Assembly (NCBI GenBank): GCA_051294375.1
Contig: CM119269.1
Location: 13,176,790-13,240,789 of the forward strand
Length of the DNA stretch: 64,000 bases
Source: Paraspadella gotoi
Taxonomy: Eukaryota > Chaetognatha
Direction of reading: 5' to 3'
Positions 1 through 20,130 of the stretch are shown here, piece by piece. Made by a program: the position numbers and the translations under genes. Under the pieces are notes generated by a model. It saw only the letters and a list, made by a program, of their open reading frames with translations, was not told the DNA's origin and did not search any database. Within the stretch, counting starts at the first letter, position 1, and the number at the start of each line of letters is the position of its first letter.

Positions 1-351
1 ACATAAAGTGTTGGGGCTATACACACTTACAGAGAGGCATGGCAACCTTCTCACGTCTCTGTCACTTCAAGAGCAACTATCTGAGCTAGAATGTTACAAA
101 TCGGTGAAAAAAAAAAGTAAAATATTTTTCTATTAGTGTGAAAAATTTTATAACCTGATAGCTCTTCGTTTCGATTATATTACAAGTTTTTTCGGATCAC
201 TCCTGATGGAAGTCCCTGTAGAATGAACCTAGAATCTACGTAGGATGAACCTTGAATGTCGCCTTAAGATTTTATAGGAGCTTGTCTAGATGCCTGGATA
301 TTACTCATTGGGTCAGTGCCGACTGAAGTAATTTTTATAAAACCTTACTAC

Positions 352-1732
352 CTTGAAATTCCCATTTCATCATGAAGGCCATCTCGGGAGACGACGGAGA
401 CGTTATGTTGGTCAGCTTGTAAAGTCTCTTCAGCCCGATCCATACTTCGCCAGAGAGACAAGCCTCCGTGTTGGATTCGTTGTGGACGGCGCCGGCCAAC
501 ACTTGCAGATCGCAGGCAGCCTCGGAAGCGAATCCGTGTGTGTAGTCTTTATCCCTGAATTCTGAAAACTTACTCGAAGGAAAATTCCTCAATACAACGA
601 AATTATTATTCATCGTGTCCACACGCGGATTCTCCACACGTCGTTGAACCAGAATCCAATCACCAGAACGAACGTCGTCCACAGAAAACGTCACTGTTTA
701 GAAAAAAAAAACATCAAAACCTTAATCCAAATAGATATTTTTTAAAACTAAATATTCTCTTCTATCACTCTAGTTTTAATGCAAAAAAACCGTTTGATGG
801 TCTGTGATTTTTCTTATAAAAAAAATTTTGTTGTGAAAACAAAAAGGCAACTTTTTTCGTCTTAAACTAAGTTAAATTATTTCATACTTTCTTCTTTACA
901 CAAATTACGAATGGCGGTCATCAATGTCTGTTCTAGTCCAGGAGTCACCGTTACCATTTCCCATTTACTGAATTATATCTTGATCGATTAAGAATAAGAA
1001 AATACGAGTTCTATTTTTTTTTTCACTTCTTAATCCTTACTATTTATTTTTTTAGTCGTCGCGTCAGCCATTGTCGTTTCCAGAGTTGATTCGGCCGTCC
1101 CCACAGATGAGTCCGTTGTGTCCACAGACGATTGCGTCGTGCCCTCAGACGATTCTGTCGTGCCGAGAGACGATTCCGTGGTGGCCGTGTTTTCCTGTGT
1201 TACTGCGTTGCTGTTGGTGGATGCTTCCACGGTTGTGATCCTTTCAAATGCAACAGGCTCGAGCATATCTTTCTGGTTTGGTTCTTCCTTCGTTGTTTCT
1301 GTAGTTGATAGTATATCTTATACTGGATACAGACACTGATACTTTTCAGTCGTGATAAAGATCAATATAATAAAAACAATTAATAAAAATATTATTTTCG
1401 AGAAAAAACGATGTTTTAACTTAATTTTATGAAAATATAGAAATAAACTCGTAGAATAGATGCTTTTTATGTTGCCTTCTTAATTTATGAATGCTTTTGC
1501 CAGAAAACCGTTTACCTTTGTCAGTCGGTTCTGTGCACTTGACTCTGAAATGTTCGTCTTGCCGTCGCCTCTCCACGAACTTCTCGAGTCGCTCTGATTT
1601 GGGACAAAAGACGTGAACGACAAATTTACCGAAGCCGTTGTCGGTTTCGTTGTCGGTTTCGTTGTCGGCCTCGACGAATCTCGCGAGACCGACGCAAATG
1701 AACAAAACTAAAGTATTCCTGACCCAAGTCAT
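352..1732 (-). CDS. Secreted fibrinogen-related (FReD) protein, 5' part, cut by window edge
   Basis: Three exons join in consistent phase 1: 1516-1732, 1041-1298 and 352-693. Exon 1 starts MTWVRNTLVLFICVGLARF, a signal peptide; an ATG 11 codons upstream (near 1765) is also possible. It is followed by a DNET repeat (potential N-glycosylation) and a basic segment with two cysteines. Exon 2 is a Ser/Thr-rich mucin-like linker (TTESS-type repeats). Exon 3 opens the fibrinogen C-terminal fold: DWILVQRR, a DYTHGF segment, then GEVWIGLKRLYKLT and MKWEFQG, matching the first half of the domain (family pattern W.V.QRR ... GE.WLG...I..LT). Exon 3 ends at donor CAAG|GTAGT, so the second half, with the usual calcium and ligand sites, lies left of the window. 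In invertebrates such proteins are secreted lectins of immunity or adhesion; which applies here is unknown. Family call firm, role inferred. Confidence 0.75.
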
Positions 1733-1861
1733 TGCTTTTTCTCTGAAGCAAGGATTGGGGGCCAACTGAAAAACGTCGACGTAGCGTGGAAACTTGCGAC
1801 CACAGTAGTTGAAGGCGGTGTTTGAACTTTAATATTAAATTTGACGAACTAATATAAAATT

Positions 1862-2030
1862 ATTTATTCATTTAATGACTGGCCCTGACTGTGGACAATG
1901 GACTCTGGATACAGTGGACAGGCTTTGGCGGGCTTTATTTAATAATCTTGTAAGAGGGATGGAGGTTGTACTTTTGGTCTTGACTTGTCATCATTAAAGT
2001 AATAAAAATTAGCCTTATCCCACAATTGCC
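1862..2030. repeat. Degenerate copy of dispersed repeat family A
   Basis: The segment shares ccctgact-tggaca and ggacaggctttgg blocks with the reverse complement of the 160-bp family copies at 55.7 and 57.8 kb. It also carries a forward-oriented tcttgtaagagggatggagg block, so it looks rearranged or composite. It lies just upstream of the fibrinogen-related gene. Confidence 0.45.
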
Positions 2031-4251
2031 TGTCCCTGGATAATTTTAAAATTGGGTTTACGAAGTTCATGTGTATATTGTATATTATATAATATATATA
2101 TTCTATATATTGTATACTTTATAATATAATCTAACCGTTAGCCATGTTGTATACTATAAAATTCAAATTCTAACTCTAATTATATTAAATAAAAGGTAAG
2201 GTCATCTTATTCTTTTTACGATTAACTTTCGAGCGAGCTGTGATAAATTCACTGTGTTATCGACCAACCGCTACAAACTACAGTAACTAAAAATCTAAGC
2301 GATTGTTTATCTAATCTCTGGTTGCTTCCATCACGTTGGTCTCTGGTTGCAACCGCACCTGCTAAACACAACTGATGTCGCGCGGTTTGATTGGATTTCA
2401 TGGAAAAAAAAAATTTCCAGATATCGATTTTTTGTCAGATTTGTCAACTTGTCACTCTGTAGGAAAGTAATGCATAACTGGGCCGCCACTTACAAAAGAA
2501 CAATGTGCCAAACATGTAAACAAACGATAATGCTTTATCTATACCATTGGCATTGCAGGCTACCCAGAAACATTACCGTCTGACTCGCCCCGTCCTACTC
2601 GGTCGGAAATCAAGTCCCGCCGCCATTACGACTCCAGGGAATAAAGTAAAAGAAGCGGGTTGGAGAGGAGAACCAACGAGGACTAGATGATATTTTCATT
2701 GACTATTGGGTCAATAAGGCGAATTTGTATTATATTACTTATATTACATGAAATTACAAATATGAATACATAGAAGCGACCTCTGGGTATTAATTACCGT
2801 CGATATAAAAAGGGAAGACGGAAACCAGCCAATTTTTTCAGCGCATTATATAATATATACATATAACATTATAAGTAAGAGCTGATTTTAGTATGGTTGA
2901 TGGTCTTGTTAATTTTTTTGGGTTTACTTTTTTTTGTTAATTTGTGTTTGCGATTGGATAAAGTTTACGTTAAAAAAAAAAAGAAACATTTTACTAAACC
3001 TAATTTTGATGTAAAATATATAATAATTATCAAATGAAATTTATGTTTTTGTCAACGAAATGTGACTCATTTATTTGAAGAAAGCATTAAAATATCTTCG
3101 TCTAAAAATTTAAAAAATAATGTTCTATAACAAAAAATAATTAAAAAAAATAAAAGAGTCGAAAAAAAATTTAAAAAAATCAATAAATATGATAAATAAA
3201 AAATGATGTAACTTATGGGCGAATCATTTCTAAACGGTAAACCATTGGCTTCACCACTCACCACTCACCAGTCCTTGACCTGGAAATCAATGTCATCTTG
3301 CTATTGATCGCAAAGCCGGCTTCTTCGCCTTCGCCATCTCATTGGCCCCCTGAAGCAGCCAATCACGTACGACTTCGCATCAGAATCAGTTCTGGGAAAC
3401 ATTTAACAGTCAATGTCAGGCGAAAACTAGGACGTTCGAGCTAATCCCTTATTCTTACTTTTCTAGAAAAACACTTTACTTGTTTAACGTCTATTTTCCG
3501 ATAATGAATCCTGATACATTCTGTTTTTTCGTTGTTTTTACAATCTAAAAATTTTTTTAACAATTGGTTGCCTTTGCATTCGCGAGAACATATTTGATAG
3601 TTGATAGTTTCACGAATTTTTTTTAAATAAATTTTCTTCAATAATTTTTTTTTTAAATTAAATTTTCTCAAAAACGTGCTTTGGAAAAAAATTAAAAACC
3701 GCTCTAGGGCATGTACGAAGGTCTCCCCTGATGATTCCAAGTCGTTTCCCGAATGGGTTTTTTCTGTTAATTAAATCGATCTAAGGTTCATACGTGTTCA
3801 TGATCACGGACATTCACCTTGACACCGGGAATCATCGAATGAGCATATAAATTACGGTATAATATAAGTTTTTTTAAAAAATTCAAAAAATTAAAAAACA
3901 AAACTAGTTTTTTAAAAAATTGAAATGTTATAATTATCAACGTAATGTTTTTTAATACTTCGAAACTTTTAAAACTCGGCGGCCACTGGCTCAACGACCT
4001 AATTTTCATTGAACTCATTTTTCGACAACTCGCACGGATCTCGAAACAATGACGAACAGTAAAGAAAAAAAAATCGAAAATCTTTTTAAATGAATTTTTT
4101 TCCCGCTTTCATATCCTCAATTTCTAATCCAAATACAATTTAAAGTATTATTCTTTAGTTCTAGTAGTGAATTCAAAAAAAGCTACATTACCTAAATCAG
4201 TTCCCGTAAAGTATTTTGTTCTATTCTTTTATATCTAGTCTCTTTTGAATC
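2031..4251. other. AT-rich intergenic region between divergent genes
   Basis: No convincing gene. 2060-2150 is a TATA-rich run of short palindromes. Several short AT-rich open frames lack splice or family support. The last 230 bases precede the sorbitol dehydrogenase ATG and should contain its promoter; no clear core element was identified. Confidence 0.4.
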
Positions 4252-12121
<7,870 letters not shown>

Positions 12122-12192
12122 ACGGCAGTGAGCGGCCGTGAAGAGCCAGAAAGGGAAAAAGAAAAGAGTGAAGAATGAAATCCATTCTGGCG

Positions 12193-12198
12193 AATAAA
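12193..12198 (+). terminator. Candidate SORD polyadenylation signal AATAAA
   Basis: AATAAA lies 72 bases after the SORD stop codon; a second AATAAA follows near 12403. Which one is used cannot be told from sequence. Confidence 0.35.
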
Positions 12199-12315
12199 GT
12201 AGAGACGAACGATCGACCATGGTGGAGACTGTAGAATGTATAGGAACGGGGCAAAGGGAGATGCAATCAGTTACGAAACCAATTCTTTTTCTTGAAATCA
12301 TGAAAAAGCATATAT

Positions 12316-12337
12316 GAAATTGGTACAACCAATATTA
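12316..12337 (-). repeat. Terminal fragment of repeat family A
   Basis: tgaaattggtacaaccaata is the reverse complement of the conserved 3' end of family A. Flanking sequence does not extend the match. The bases from here to 13400 otherwise show no gene. 12690-12702 (gttcgaatccc) resembles a tRNA B-box, but no good A-box precedes it. Confidence 0.5.
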
Positions 12338-13407
12338 TTTATATATCCTCAACCTTGTCCCTAAGAAACATTAGTTTTGACGTCTATTTTAGAATGTTGC
12401 GGTGAATAAATGTTGTCCGAGATATAGGTACGCACGAGGTTAGATTATTTGTCACACTAGTCATTTTTTCTTGGCAATCTATCTTTTACTTTACAACCTT
12501 TATTGGAGTAGGTAATTTCATTAGAGTTGTAACCTATGTGCATGTTCTTTCAATGAAATGGTAGAAATAATGTCAATATAAAGTTGGTTTGTTCACTGAA
12601 TGAATAGAATACAGTGTTAAGATAAATTGATATAAATCATTTGAAAAATTATGGAGGCCAGCCAGATTTTGAAGTATGTCTCTGCATAGGCGTTAGTTCG
12701 AATCCCACTACTGACACCACATTTAATGAAAAACTCATAGGTTTTTCGAAACGAAACGAAACGAAGTTGTGATATATATTCCTGATAAACAGTTTTATCA
12801 AGCTTGCAAACTGATTGGTCGAATCCGTTTCCATCTTGACCAATTAGCGTTTGCAGATTCCATTCTTTCGAGATTCGCTCGAGTCTCTGATTCGTTTTTA
12901 CTCATAAGCGATTATGATTCTTGCGATGTTAATAAAAATATCTGCACTGCGCAAAGACGTTTAATTTACACGTTAATAGTAACTTAATTTATTATTGAAA
13001 ATATTTTAATTTTTGAAGTAATGATAAAAACTTTATTGACACAAAGTAAAATTTATAGATTAGAATCTCTTCCGCGTTAATCAACTTTTGACTGAAACTA
13101 ATTATAAGTGTATTTAATAGATATTTAATGGGTTCCGGTTAATCCAGAGAGAGAGAGAGAGAATGAAAATATGGGGACAGAGGAAATGAAAAAAGTAGGG
13201 ATGGATTTGGAAATAAAGGCACGCCCATTGGAGAACATTTTTAAATGAGCTGGATTTACGAATGGGAGACACGCCATCGGTTGACATCAATTGCTCATAG
13301 GATTTGTTGCAATCGTAATATCAAGAGTCAAACTATTTAATAGTTAGTAAGGTGGAATTAGTAAGTGTCGATGGTAGGTTATTAGATAAGGAATGAGAAT
13401 GAGAGAC

Positions 13408-13445
<38 letters not shown>
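13408..13445 (+). repeat. (ATG)n trinucleotide microsatellite
   Basis: About twelve ATG units in an AT-rich non-genic stretch (13.0-14.0 kb). A 20-bp ttttatggttgattaattat block occurs twice just downstream, at about 13492 and 13555. Confidence 0.9.
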
Positions 13446-14272
13446 CTTCCACGAAAACCTTTTTTTTTCCAAAATTATTTTCCGTCTCGATTTTATGGTT
13501 GATTAATTATTTCCACACACGTAAAGCATAAGAGGGTAAAAAAGAACATCCTGTTTTTATGGTTGATTAATTATCCTGAAAGGAAAATACTTATGCTTAA
13601 GATAAAATCAGTTTTCTGAAAGCTATGAGTGCGGAATCTGTTAAAAAAAACGAAAAAAATTATTTAATTGTTAAGCACTAATTCAAGATAGACCGAAAAT
13701 TAAAATTTCTTATGACAATAATTTTATATAAATTTAAAAATAGCTAAAGAAAAATAAACATACTACAGAAATGGCGATTTCATCATTACGTAGTTTCATT
13801 ACCCACAATTCGAACAACGCGGAATGAATAATGATTTTTCTTACAAATAAAAATATTTATATATAGCTAATTTCTTTCCCCGATCACCTCAAAAGCGTGC
13901 CAACTCTTGATTAACCTTCGACATGGAGTCTTTAGCCTTTTTCCCTCGTCTCTCTCTTTTTTTACGGACGAATTAATTCAGAAATTAAAAAAATGAAAGA
14001 ATTAAATCGGAATCAATAGACGATGGAAAATGAATTTTGTTCCAGTGAATGATCGCGACCGGCGCCGGAGTCCTCCGGCGTCGTTTGTCCCTATCGGCGT
14101 CGTTTTTATCTTTGGCTTCATCGCCGTCTCGATCTTCGATCTTCTTAGAAATTCATGCATTTTCGGACAACAACAACAACGTTTTTTGGGGGGGTCAACG
14201 TCTCATATTATTTTTTCGCTTCTGAAGAGAAGAGAAGAAAAAAGGTAAAGCGACCGGCTGAGGTGTGGACAA

Positions 14273-14398
<126 letters not shown>

Positions 14399-14937
14399 TT
14401 CCCCACCTTCCCCCATATCGTCATACATCATCTAAAAATTAACAATTTATGATTTTCGTACGAAAGTATTTGATTTACCATCTTTTAATTAAAATTATTG
14501 TTGTCCTGTCACGAACTGTTCTCTTTTTAACCGGATGCATTTAAACATTTCTGTCGGACGTCGCTACATTCTATAATTTCGTTCGGTAGGTTTTTCCACG
14601 ATAAAAGTTTCTGACATAGTTATGACATAGTTATGACAACGCGAGACGCTGATTAACATCGGGGTTTTCAGACACATAATTTCCGACACTCGTCGACGAA
14701 CATAAAACTCATGTCATCGAGTTTCTGTCATTCAATATATGGCACCGAATTTATGACATCGAGATGGAACCGCGTCTTTTTTTTGTGTCTGAGGATCTTT
14801 TTATGGTAAAGATAATATAATATCTCTTCCTTCCTTCATTTATCTCATGATTTTTAATATTTTTTTGGTTCAGGCGTCAAAAATTCGTCTTAACCGCATT
14901 GACTTCTCTTTTTCCCTCGTACTTGGGCATTTCTTTT

Positions 14938-15055
<118 letters not shown>

Positions 15056-15224
15056 ATTGAGACACGAAGCTTGACCCGGTAGAAAATGCCATGGAAAGAG
15101 GAGGAGTCGACCTCTCAGAAATTCTTTAACGGTTCTTTTCTTAATTTCTCATCTTTGATGATTTAAGGCGAAGAGGTTTAATTTTGAAAGGTTATAGTTA
15201 TCTGCCACCCTCCCGAAGCAAAAC

Positions 15225-15440
15225 GGATGAGCCAACAAGCCAAAGGCCCGCAAGCTAAAATATAAAAACTTGAATCCCAATAGATAAAAGCCAAGTCAAA
15301 AAATAAAAGCCCACGGGCCAAACGTCAGAAACCCACGAGCCAAGATACGAAAGACCACAAGCCAAAAGATCACAAAGCTTCGTAAATGCCAAAGCCGTCA
15401 AATTAAAATATTGAAGCCCCACCAACAAAAAGAAAGCCAA
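15225..15440. repeat. Degenerate short tandem repeat (agccaa-type)
   Basis: Variants of a cacaagccaaaag-like unit recur every 20-25 bases (for example aacaagccaaaggc, cacgggccaaacg, cacgagccaagat, cacaagccaaaag). The array is purine-rich on the plus strand and unlike the CT and CGT arrays around it. No coding signal. Confidence 0.55.
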
Positions 15441-15563
15441 CGACCTCGGAATGATTTTTCATTTTGTTTTTTCTGTTTTCTTCTCATGTTTTCTTTGTTT
15501 TGTAAGTCGTTTGACCTTGAAGACTTCAAGGCGTTTCACGTCGATGACAAGTAGGGAGCCATA

Positions 15564-15567
<4 letters not shown>

Positions 15568-15595
<28 letters not shown>
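15568..15595 (+). repeat. (CGT)n trinucleotide microsatellite
   Basis: Ten or so GTC/CGT units; the first of several CGT arrays in the desert. Confidence 0.9.
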
Positions 15596-15596
<1 letters not shown>

Positions 15597-15728
15597 GTGT
15601 CGTTGTCTAGACAAGTGGGCGATGAAAATCCACCTTTTATTTTGACAGATTTTTTTTTCTTCATTTTTTTAATATTTTGTTTCCTCTTCGTTTCCCGGAC
15701 GTCGTGTCGACGTCTCTATCTGCGCTTC

Positions 15729-15875
15729 CTCTCTCTCTCTCTCTCTCTCTCTCTCNNNNNNNNNNNNNNNNNNNNNNNNNNNNNNNNNNNNNNNNNNNNN
15801 NNNNNNNNNNNNNNNNNNNNNNNNNNNNNNNNNNNNNNNNNNNNNNNNNNNNNNNNNNNNNNNNNNNNNNNNNNN

Positions 15876-15908
<33 letters not shown>
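15729..15908 (+). repeat. (CT)n microsatellite containing an assembly gap
   Basis: CT array on both sides of a 120-base run of N (15756-15875). The gap is almost certainly unassembled CT repeat; its real length is unknown. Confidence 0.9.
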
Positions 15909-15912
<4 letters not shown>

Positions 15913-16159
15913 CTGTCACATTCTACAATGAATTCCTGACTTTTTCTCCTTTTATGCGCTTATGAGTTCCTCTCAACATTTATTCAGTTGAAGCGCTTAC
16001 AAAAAGATAAAGTAATTAAGAATAAAATTGACAATAAAATTAAACAAATTAATTTACAAACGATAAACGTTCAAAACAACATTAGCCGATGGATCAAATC
16101 TATTCCCGCCCTTCCGAACATTGGGCGGGTTTTCATTTTTTAAGGCGAAAGTTTGATCT

Positions 16160-16315
16160 TCGATCCTCGTTTGTTGTTCGTCGTCGTTCGTCGTCGTTCG
16201 TCGTCTTCATTCGTCGTCGTTGTCATTCGTCGTCGTTTGTCGTCTTCATTTGTCGTCGTCGGTCGTCGTCGTTCTTTGTCGTTTGTCGTTCGTGCCGTCT
16301 TCAGTTTAATCGTCG

Positions 16316-16346
<31 letters not shown>

Positions 16347-16372
16347 TCTTTGTCGATCGTCTCGTCGCTGTC
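16160..16372 (+). repeat. Imperfect CGT/TCGTCG-rich array
   Basis: An array of cgtcgttcgt and cgtcgtcttc variants, about 200 bases. Open frames through it encode only Arg/Ser/Val or Thr/Asp runs and show no splice or family support. Confidence 0.8.
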
Positions 16373-16919
16373 TCGTCCTCCTTGCGATTGACAAAAGGAT
16401 TCCACGATTCTTCGGGTCGAAGCGACATGAACTCACTCGAACATTGCGAGTCCTGATTCATTCTAACGTCGACGAATCAAAATTAAAAAGTTGAATCACG
16501 TAATCATGTAATTCGTGAACCCAAAGATTTTATCAATTTTTTTATCAATATTTTTTTTTCTTTTCGGTAAATTGACTCATCGTCGTGTCATCGGCAACAA
16601 ATTTCGATTTTGAGAATTTGACTTTTTTTCCTTTTTTTTTAAATCGGATTTACTGTCATTTATAAGTTAATTTTTTTTTCTTTTCAATTCAATTCGTCAA
16701 AAATATTTGTGATTCGTCTCAATTATATTTCACCCACGATAATCTCGATTGACTATTGACGAATGTATTTGGCTGAATATTTACTTAAAAGATCTGATTT
16801 TTTTTTAAACCACTGATTTCTTTTTACCTGAATTAAACTTTTCTCCTTTTTTTTAAAAATAGAAATTCATAAAATACTGCTCAAGTGCCAAGATTTGTTT
16901 GGGCACCCTCGAAACGCGA

Positions 16920-17070
16920 ATTGTGGGTGGTGAGATGAGAGAAGAGGGGAGAAGAAGAGAGAGATAGAGGAGAGAGAGACGAGAGAGAGAGAGAGAGAGA
17001 GAGATGAGGAGAGAGAGAGAGGGGGGGGGGGGGGGGGGGAGTAGAGAGAGAGAGAGAGAGAGAGAGAAGA
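16920..17070 (+). repeat. GA-rich tract with an 18-base G run
   Basis: Purine-only (GA/GGA) sequence with an uninterrupted run of about 18 G near 17022-17039. The strand is potentially G-quadruplex forming, and the run is a likely sequencing weak point. Confidence 0.85.
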
Positions 17071-17210
17071 GATTTTGGCTTTGTGATTTTCTTCGTCATT
17101 AAATCTAATCGTTACTCTGTTGATCTTGCGTGGATAAAAATAAAACGAAATTATTCGTCATCAATGACATTTTTTATTCTGGACTCAATCTCTCGAAAAG
17201 CTCACCAACG

Positions 17211-17215
<5 letters not shown>

Positions 17216-17270
<55 letters not shown>

Positions 17271-17291
17271 TCTTCTCTCTCTCCTCTCTTT

Positions 17292-17331
<40 letters not shown>

Positions 17332-17400
17332 CTCTCTGCTCTCTGTCTCGTCTCTCTATCTCTTTCTCTTCATCTCAGTCTCTCTTCCGTGACGCCTCGT
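17216..17400 (+). repeat. CT-rich microsatellite cluster
   Basis: Pure CT at about 17218-17267, then interrupted CT/CTT blocks. The region 17.4-18.3 kb around it holds pyrimidine-rich sequence and no recognisable gene. Confidence 0.9.
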
Positions 17401-18296
17401 CGGGTCCTCTCTCGTCTTCTCTCGTCTCTCCGTTAATCAATAAAAAAGTAATTAGAAAACAAAAAGGGAAAAGCAGAATTAAAAAGAGGACGAAATCTTT
17501 GTCTCTTTTCGTTTAAAATTAAACTGGAGCACCGTGGGAAAATTAACTTTCTTAGTACCGCTGTGTTTCTTTTCTAAGCCCGTCACCACTACCCGGCCCC
17601 CCCGCCCCCACCCTTCTGCTCGTCTCTCTCATTTCGCTTTCTTTCTCTTTCTTTTTTTTTCTTGCCCTCTCTTCTATTTCTCTCTATTCACTTTTCCTTG
17701 CGGCTTTTCTCAGAAGGTTGTTCAGAGGATGAGACAAGAAGAGAGTATTTATTAAAATACAAGTTGCTCTCGAAGTCGTCTGCTCTCCCATGAATTCGGT
17801 CAGCGGAACCAGCGTGGGGTCCCTCGTCTTTCCATCTTCTCGATCTCTCTCTCTGTCTTCTCAGGCGGATCATTCATCGGTCGTCGTGCTCTCTCGAGGT
17901 GCGTCGTCTCTCTGCTCGTCAGTCTGGCTCGCGGGTCTCTCTCTCATTCTCAGTTTCCATTATCAATTCGCTCAATTATTCATATCCCCATCTCGAGTTT
18001 TTTGGATCCTTTTCTCCGCTACATCATCTTATCTTTATTTTTTTGTATGTCTATATCTGTTTATATACAACATAGTATTTTCTTTTAATCAAATCTTTTT
18101 TATTTCTCATCTTCTGTTTTCGTTGTTGTCGTCGTTGTTGTTGTCGCTTCTCGTGAGACTTCGAATCGATGAAGTTAATTTAAAATGATGAAACGAATTT
18201 TTCCTCCAAAAGATGTCGCGTCAAGATGGATTTTTTTATTCCGTGGTTAATTTACTTCTCATTTCCGCCAGCTAATGGGTTCTGTCTGTCTGCCTG

Positions 18297-18348
<52 letters not shown>

Positions 18349-18371
18349 TTTTTCTTTCTTTCTTTCTATAT

Positions 18372-18442
<71 letters not shown>

Positions 18443-18472
18443 TCTATTTATTTATTTATTTATTTATCTCTC
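18297..18472 (+). repeat. Compound (TTTC)n-(TTTA)n microsatellite
   Basis: About 17 TTTC units pass directly into about 25 TTTA units with few interruptions. The next kilobase contains a (GTT)n run at 18487 and a (CGTCAT)n run at 19035-19080, but no gene. Confidence 0.95.
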
Positions 18473-19038
18473 GTCTTCTCCAAAGTGGTTGTTGTTGTTG
18501 TTGTTGTTCCGAGGTTTTTTCGCATGCAGGAGTTTCTTTTATCAGTCAGTAGGAGGGGGGGGCCGAAAATACATTGGCGTGTTCGGTATTTCGTGATGGG
18601 GTTCAAAATGATATTAGCGTGTGAGGCTGACCAGTGATGACAAATGATGGCTGACTGAGAATGTGAGCTGTGGTCGGGTTTGAAATAGACCGATAGGTGA
18701 AACAAAAAACTTTTTTTATGATCGACATCTAGAATCTTAGATGGCGGTTGTGAGAGTCTTGAAAAAAATGAACATCGCCTTTAGAAATAAGGGAGAAGAA
18801 AGCGTGCAAGTCAAAATGAACTGAACGAAAGATTTTAAAAAGAATACGCGCGAAAAGTTTTGACTGAGAATTTTTAAAGAAAATACGAGAGAAGAAAAGA
18901 AAAGAAAAACAAATAAGAGAAGAATAAAGAAAAAAAAGGATAAAAAAAAGAAGATAAGAAAAGAGGTGAAAAGTGAACGAAAGGTCGAAAAATAAAGAAA
19001 AAAAAAGGTGAGTGGATCGGGTGACCTGACCCTTTTTT

Positions 19039-19078
<40 letters not shown>

Positions 19079-19223
19079 CCTTCATCAAAATCGATATATT
19101 TTTTTTCGGCTGAAGAAAAACGCTACCCAATTATCATTTCAATTTTTATGCCAATCTAGCCAAGCTTAATTAATTAATTAATTGCTTATGGTTAATATTT
19201 GACTATGCCTATGGTTGACGAAG

Positions 19224-19227
<4 letters not shown>

Positions 19228-19262
<35 letters not shown>

Positions 19263-19330
19263 TGTTTTCGTCGCCTCGATCTCGCAATCGACGTCTTCGT
19301 CCGTTAATTTTTTTTCTTTTTAGTCAGCGA

Positions 19331-19374
<44 letters not shown>

Positions 19375-19375
19375 T
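19228..19375 (+). repeat. Two (CGT)n arrays
   Basis: Arrays at 19228-19262 and 19329-19374, followed by GAC-rich blocks at 19520-19570. Same motif as 15568 and 16160. Confidence 0.9.
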
Positions 19376-19744
19376 CGTCTCCCGACGGCTGAGGTCATAC
19401 TCGTCTTTTTAAAGTTCCCTTTCTACCTTCTCTGTCAACATGACAAAACAAACAGTAAATAATTCAATTCCGGTTTTGAGGAAAACAAAAAGTCTTATTT
19501 ATTCTGTAGACTGTTTGGCGGGAGACGACGACGACGATGAAAACGACGACGACGACGATAACGACAAGGACTTACATTGATAAATAAACTTTAGCAAAAC
19601 AAAGAATATATATGAATACTTAAAAATACTAAACAAAGTAACAACCTCAACGACGACGACGACAACAAAAACAGCCTCAACAGTACAACGAAATCCTCAA
19701 TTTCAGATTCTTCAATTGATTGAAGTTAATTTTCTTTGCCAAAC

Positions 19745-20130
19745 AACATTTCGCCCTTAGCCCTTAAGCCCTTAGCCCTTAGCCCTTAGGGTCGAGAATT
19801 GAAAATACGTTTATCTTCTCTTTTTTTTTAATTGCGGGATAAAATAACAAAAATGGGGCTCTCTGGAAAAAGAGAGCCTTGATATATTTAACCTAAATAT
19901 TTTATAAATTTTTTATCAAATACTAAACTTTAACATAACCCTGAGCCTTAACCCTGAACCATTTTGCCTAATTTCTAACTCTAACCATTAATTTTAAACC
20001 CTAGTTCCTAACCTTAATCCTTAATCATTAACCCTAATCACTAGCCAAATCCCTAACCTAATCCTTAATTAATTTTTATCTAAAGAAATGAATTTAATTT
20101 CTAATTTAGGATTAAATGGGGCGTTCTGGG
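19745..20130. repeat. Telomere-like degenerate repeats with a GGGCGYTCTGGGAAAA-type flank
   Basis: 19752-19790 is a 7-base tandem (cccttag). 19930-20065 is a loose run of ccctaa/ccttaa variants. The block is bracketed by gggctctctggaaaaag (19856) and gggcgttctgggaaaa (20119). A similar pairing recurs at 30.4-30.5 kb, so this looks like a dispersed element rather than a random interstitial telomere. Confidence 0.5.

Noticed and set aside
3441-3740. Minus-strand Cys-containing open frame (MESSGETFVHALERF...)
   Set aside because: AT-rich, no supported start or splice sites, no family resemblance; could be chance.
3788-4018. Minus-strand open frame divergent to SORD (MSSMKIRSLSQWPP...)
   Set aside because: The first 20 codons look protein-like, but the rest is AT-rich hydrophobic sequence and no splice chain gives a sensible product.
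12655-12705. tRNA-like B-box (gttcgaatccc) as a tRNA gene or SINE head
   Set aside because: No foldable cloverleaf and no convincing A-box; noted only in passing.
19745-20070. True interstitial telomere
   Set aside because: The repeats are too degenerate, of mixed unit (7-base cccttag versus ccctaa), and share borders with another locus, so a dispersed element fits better.
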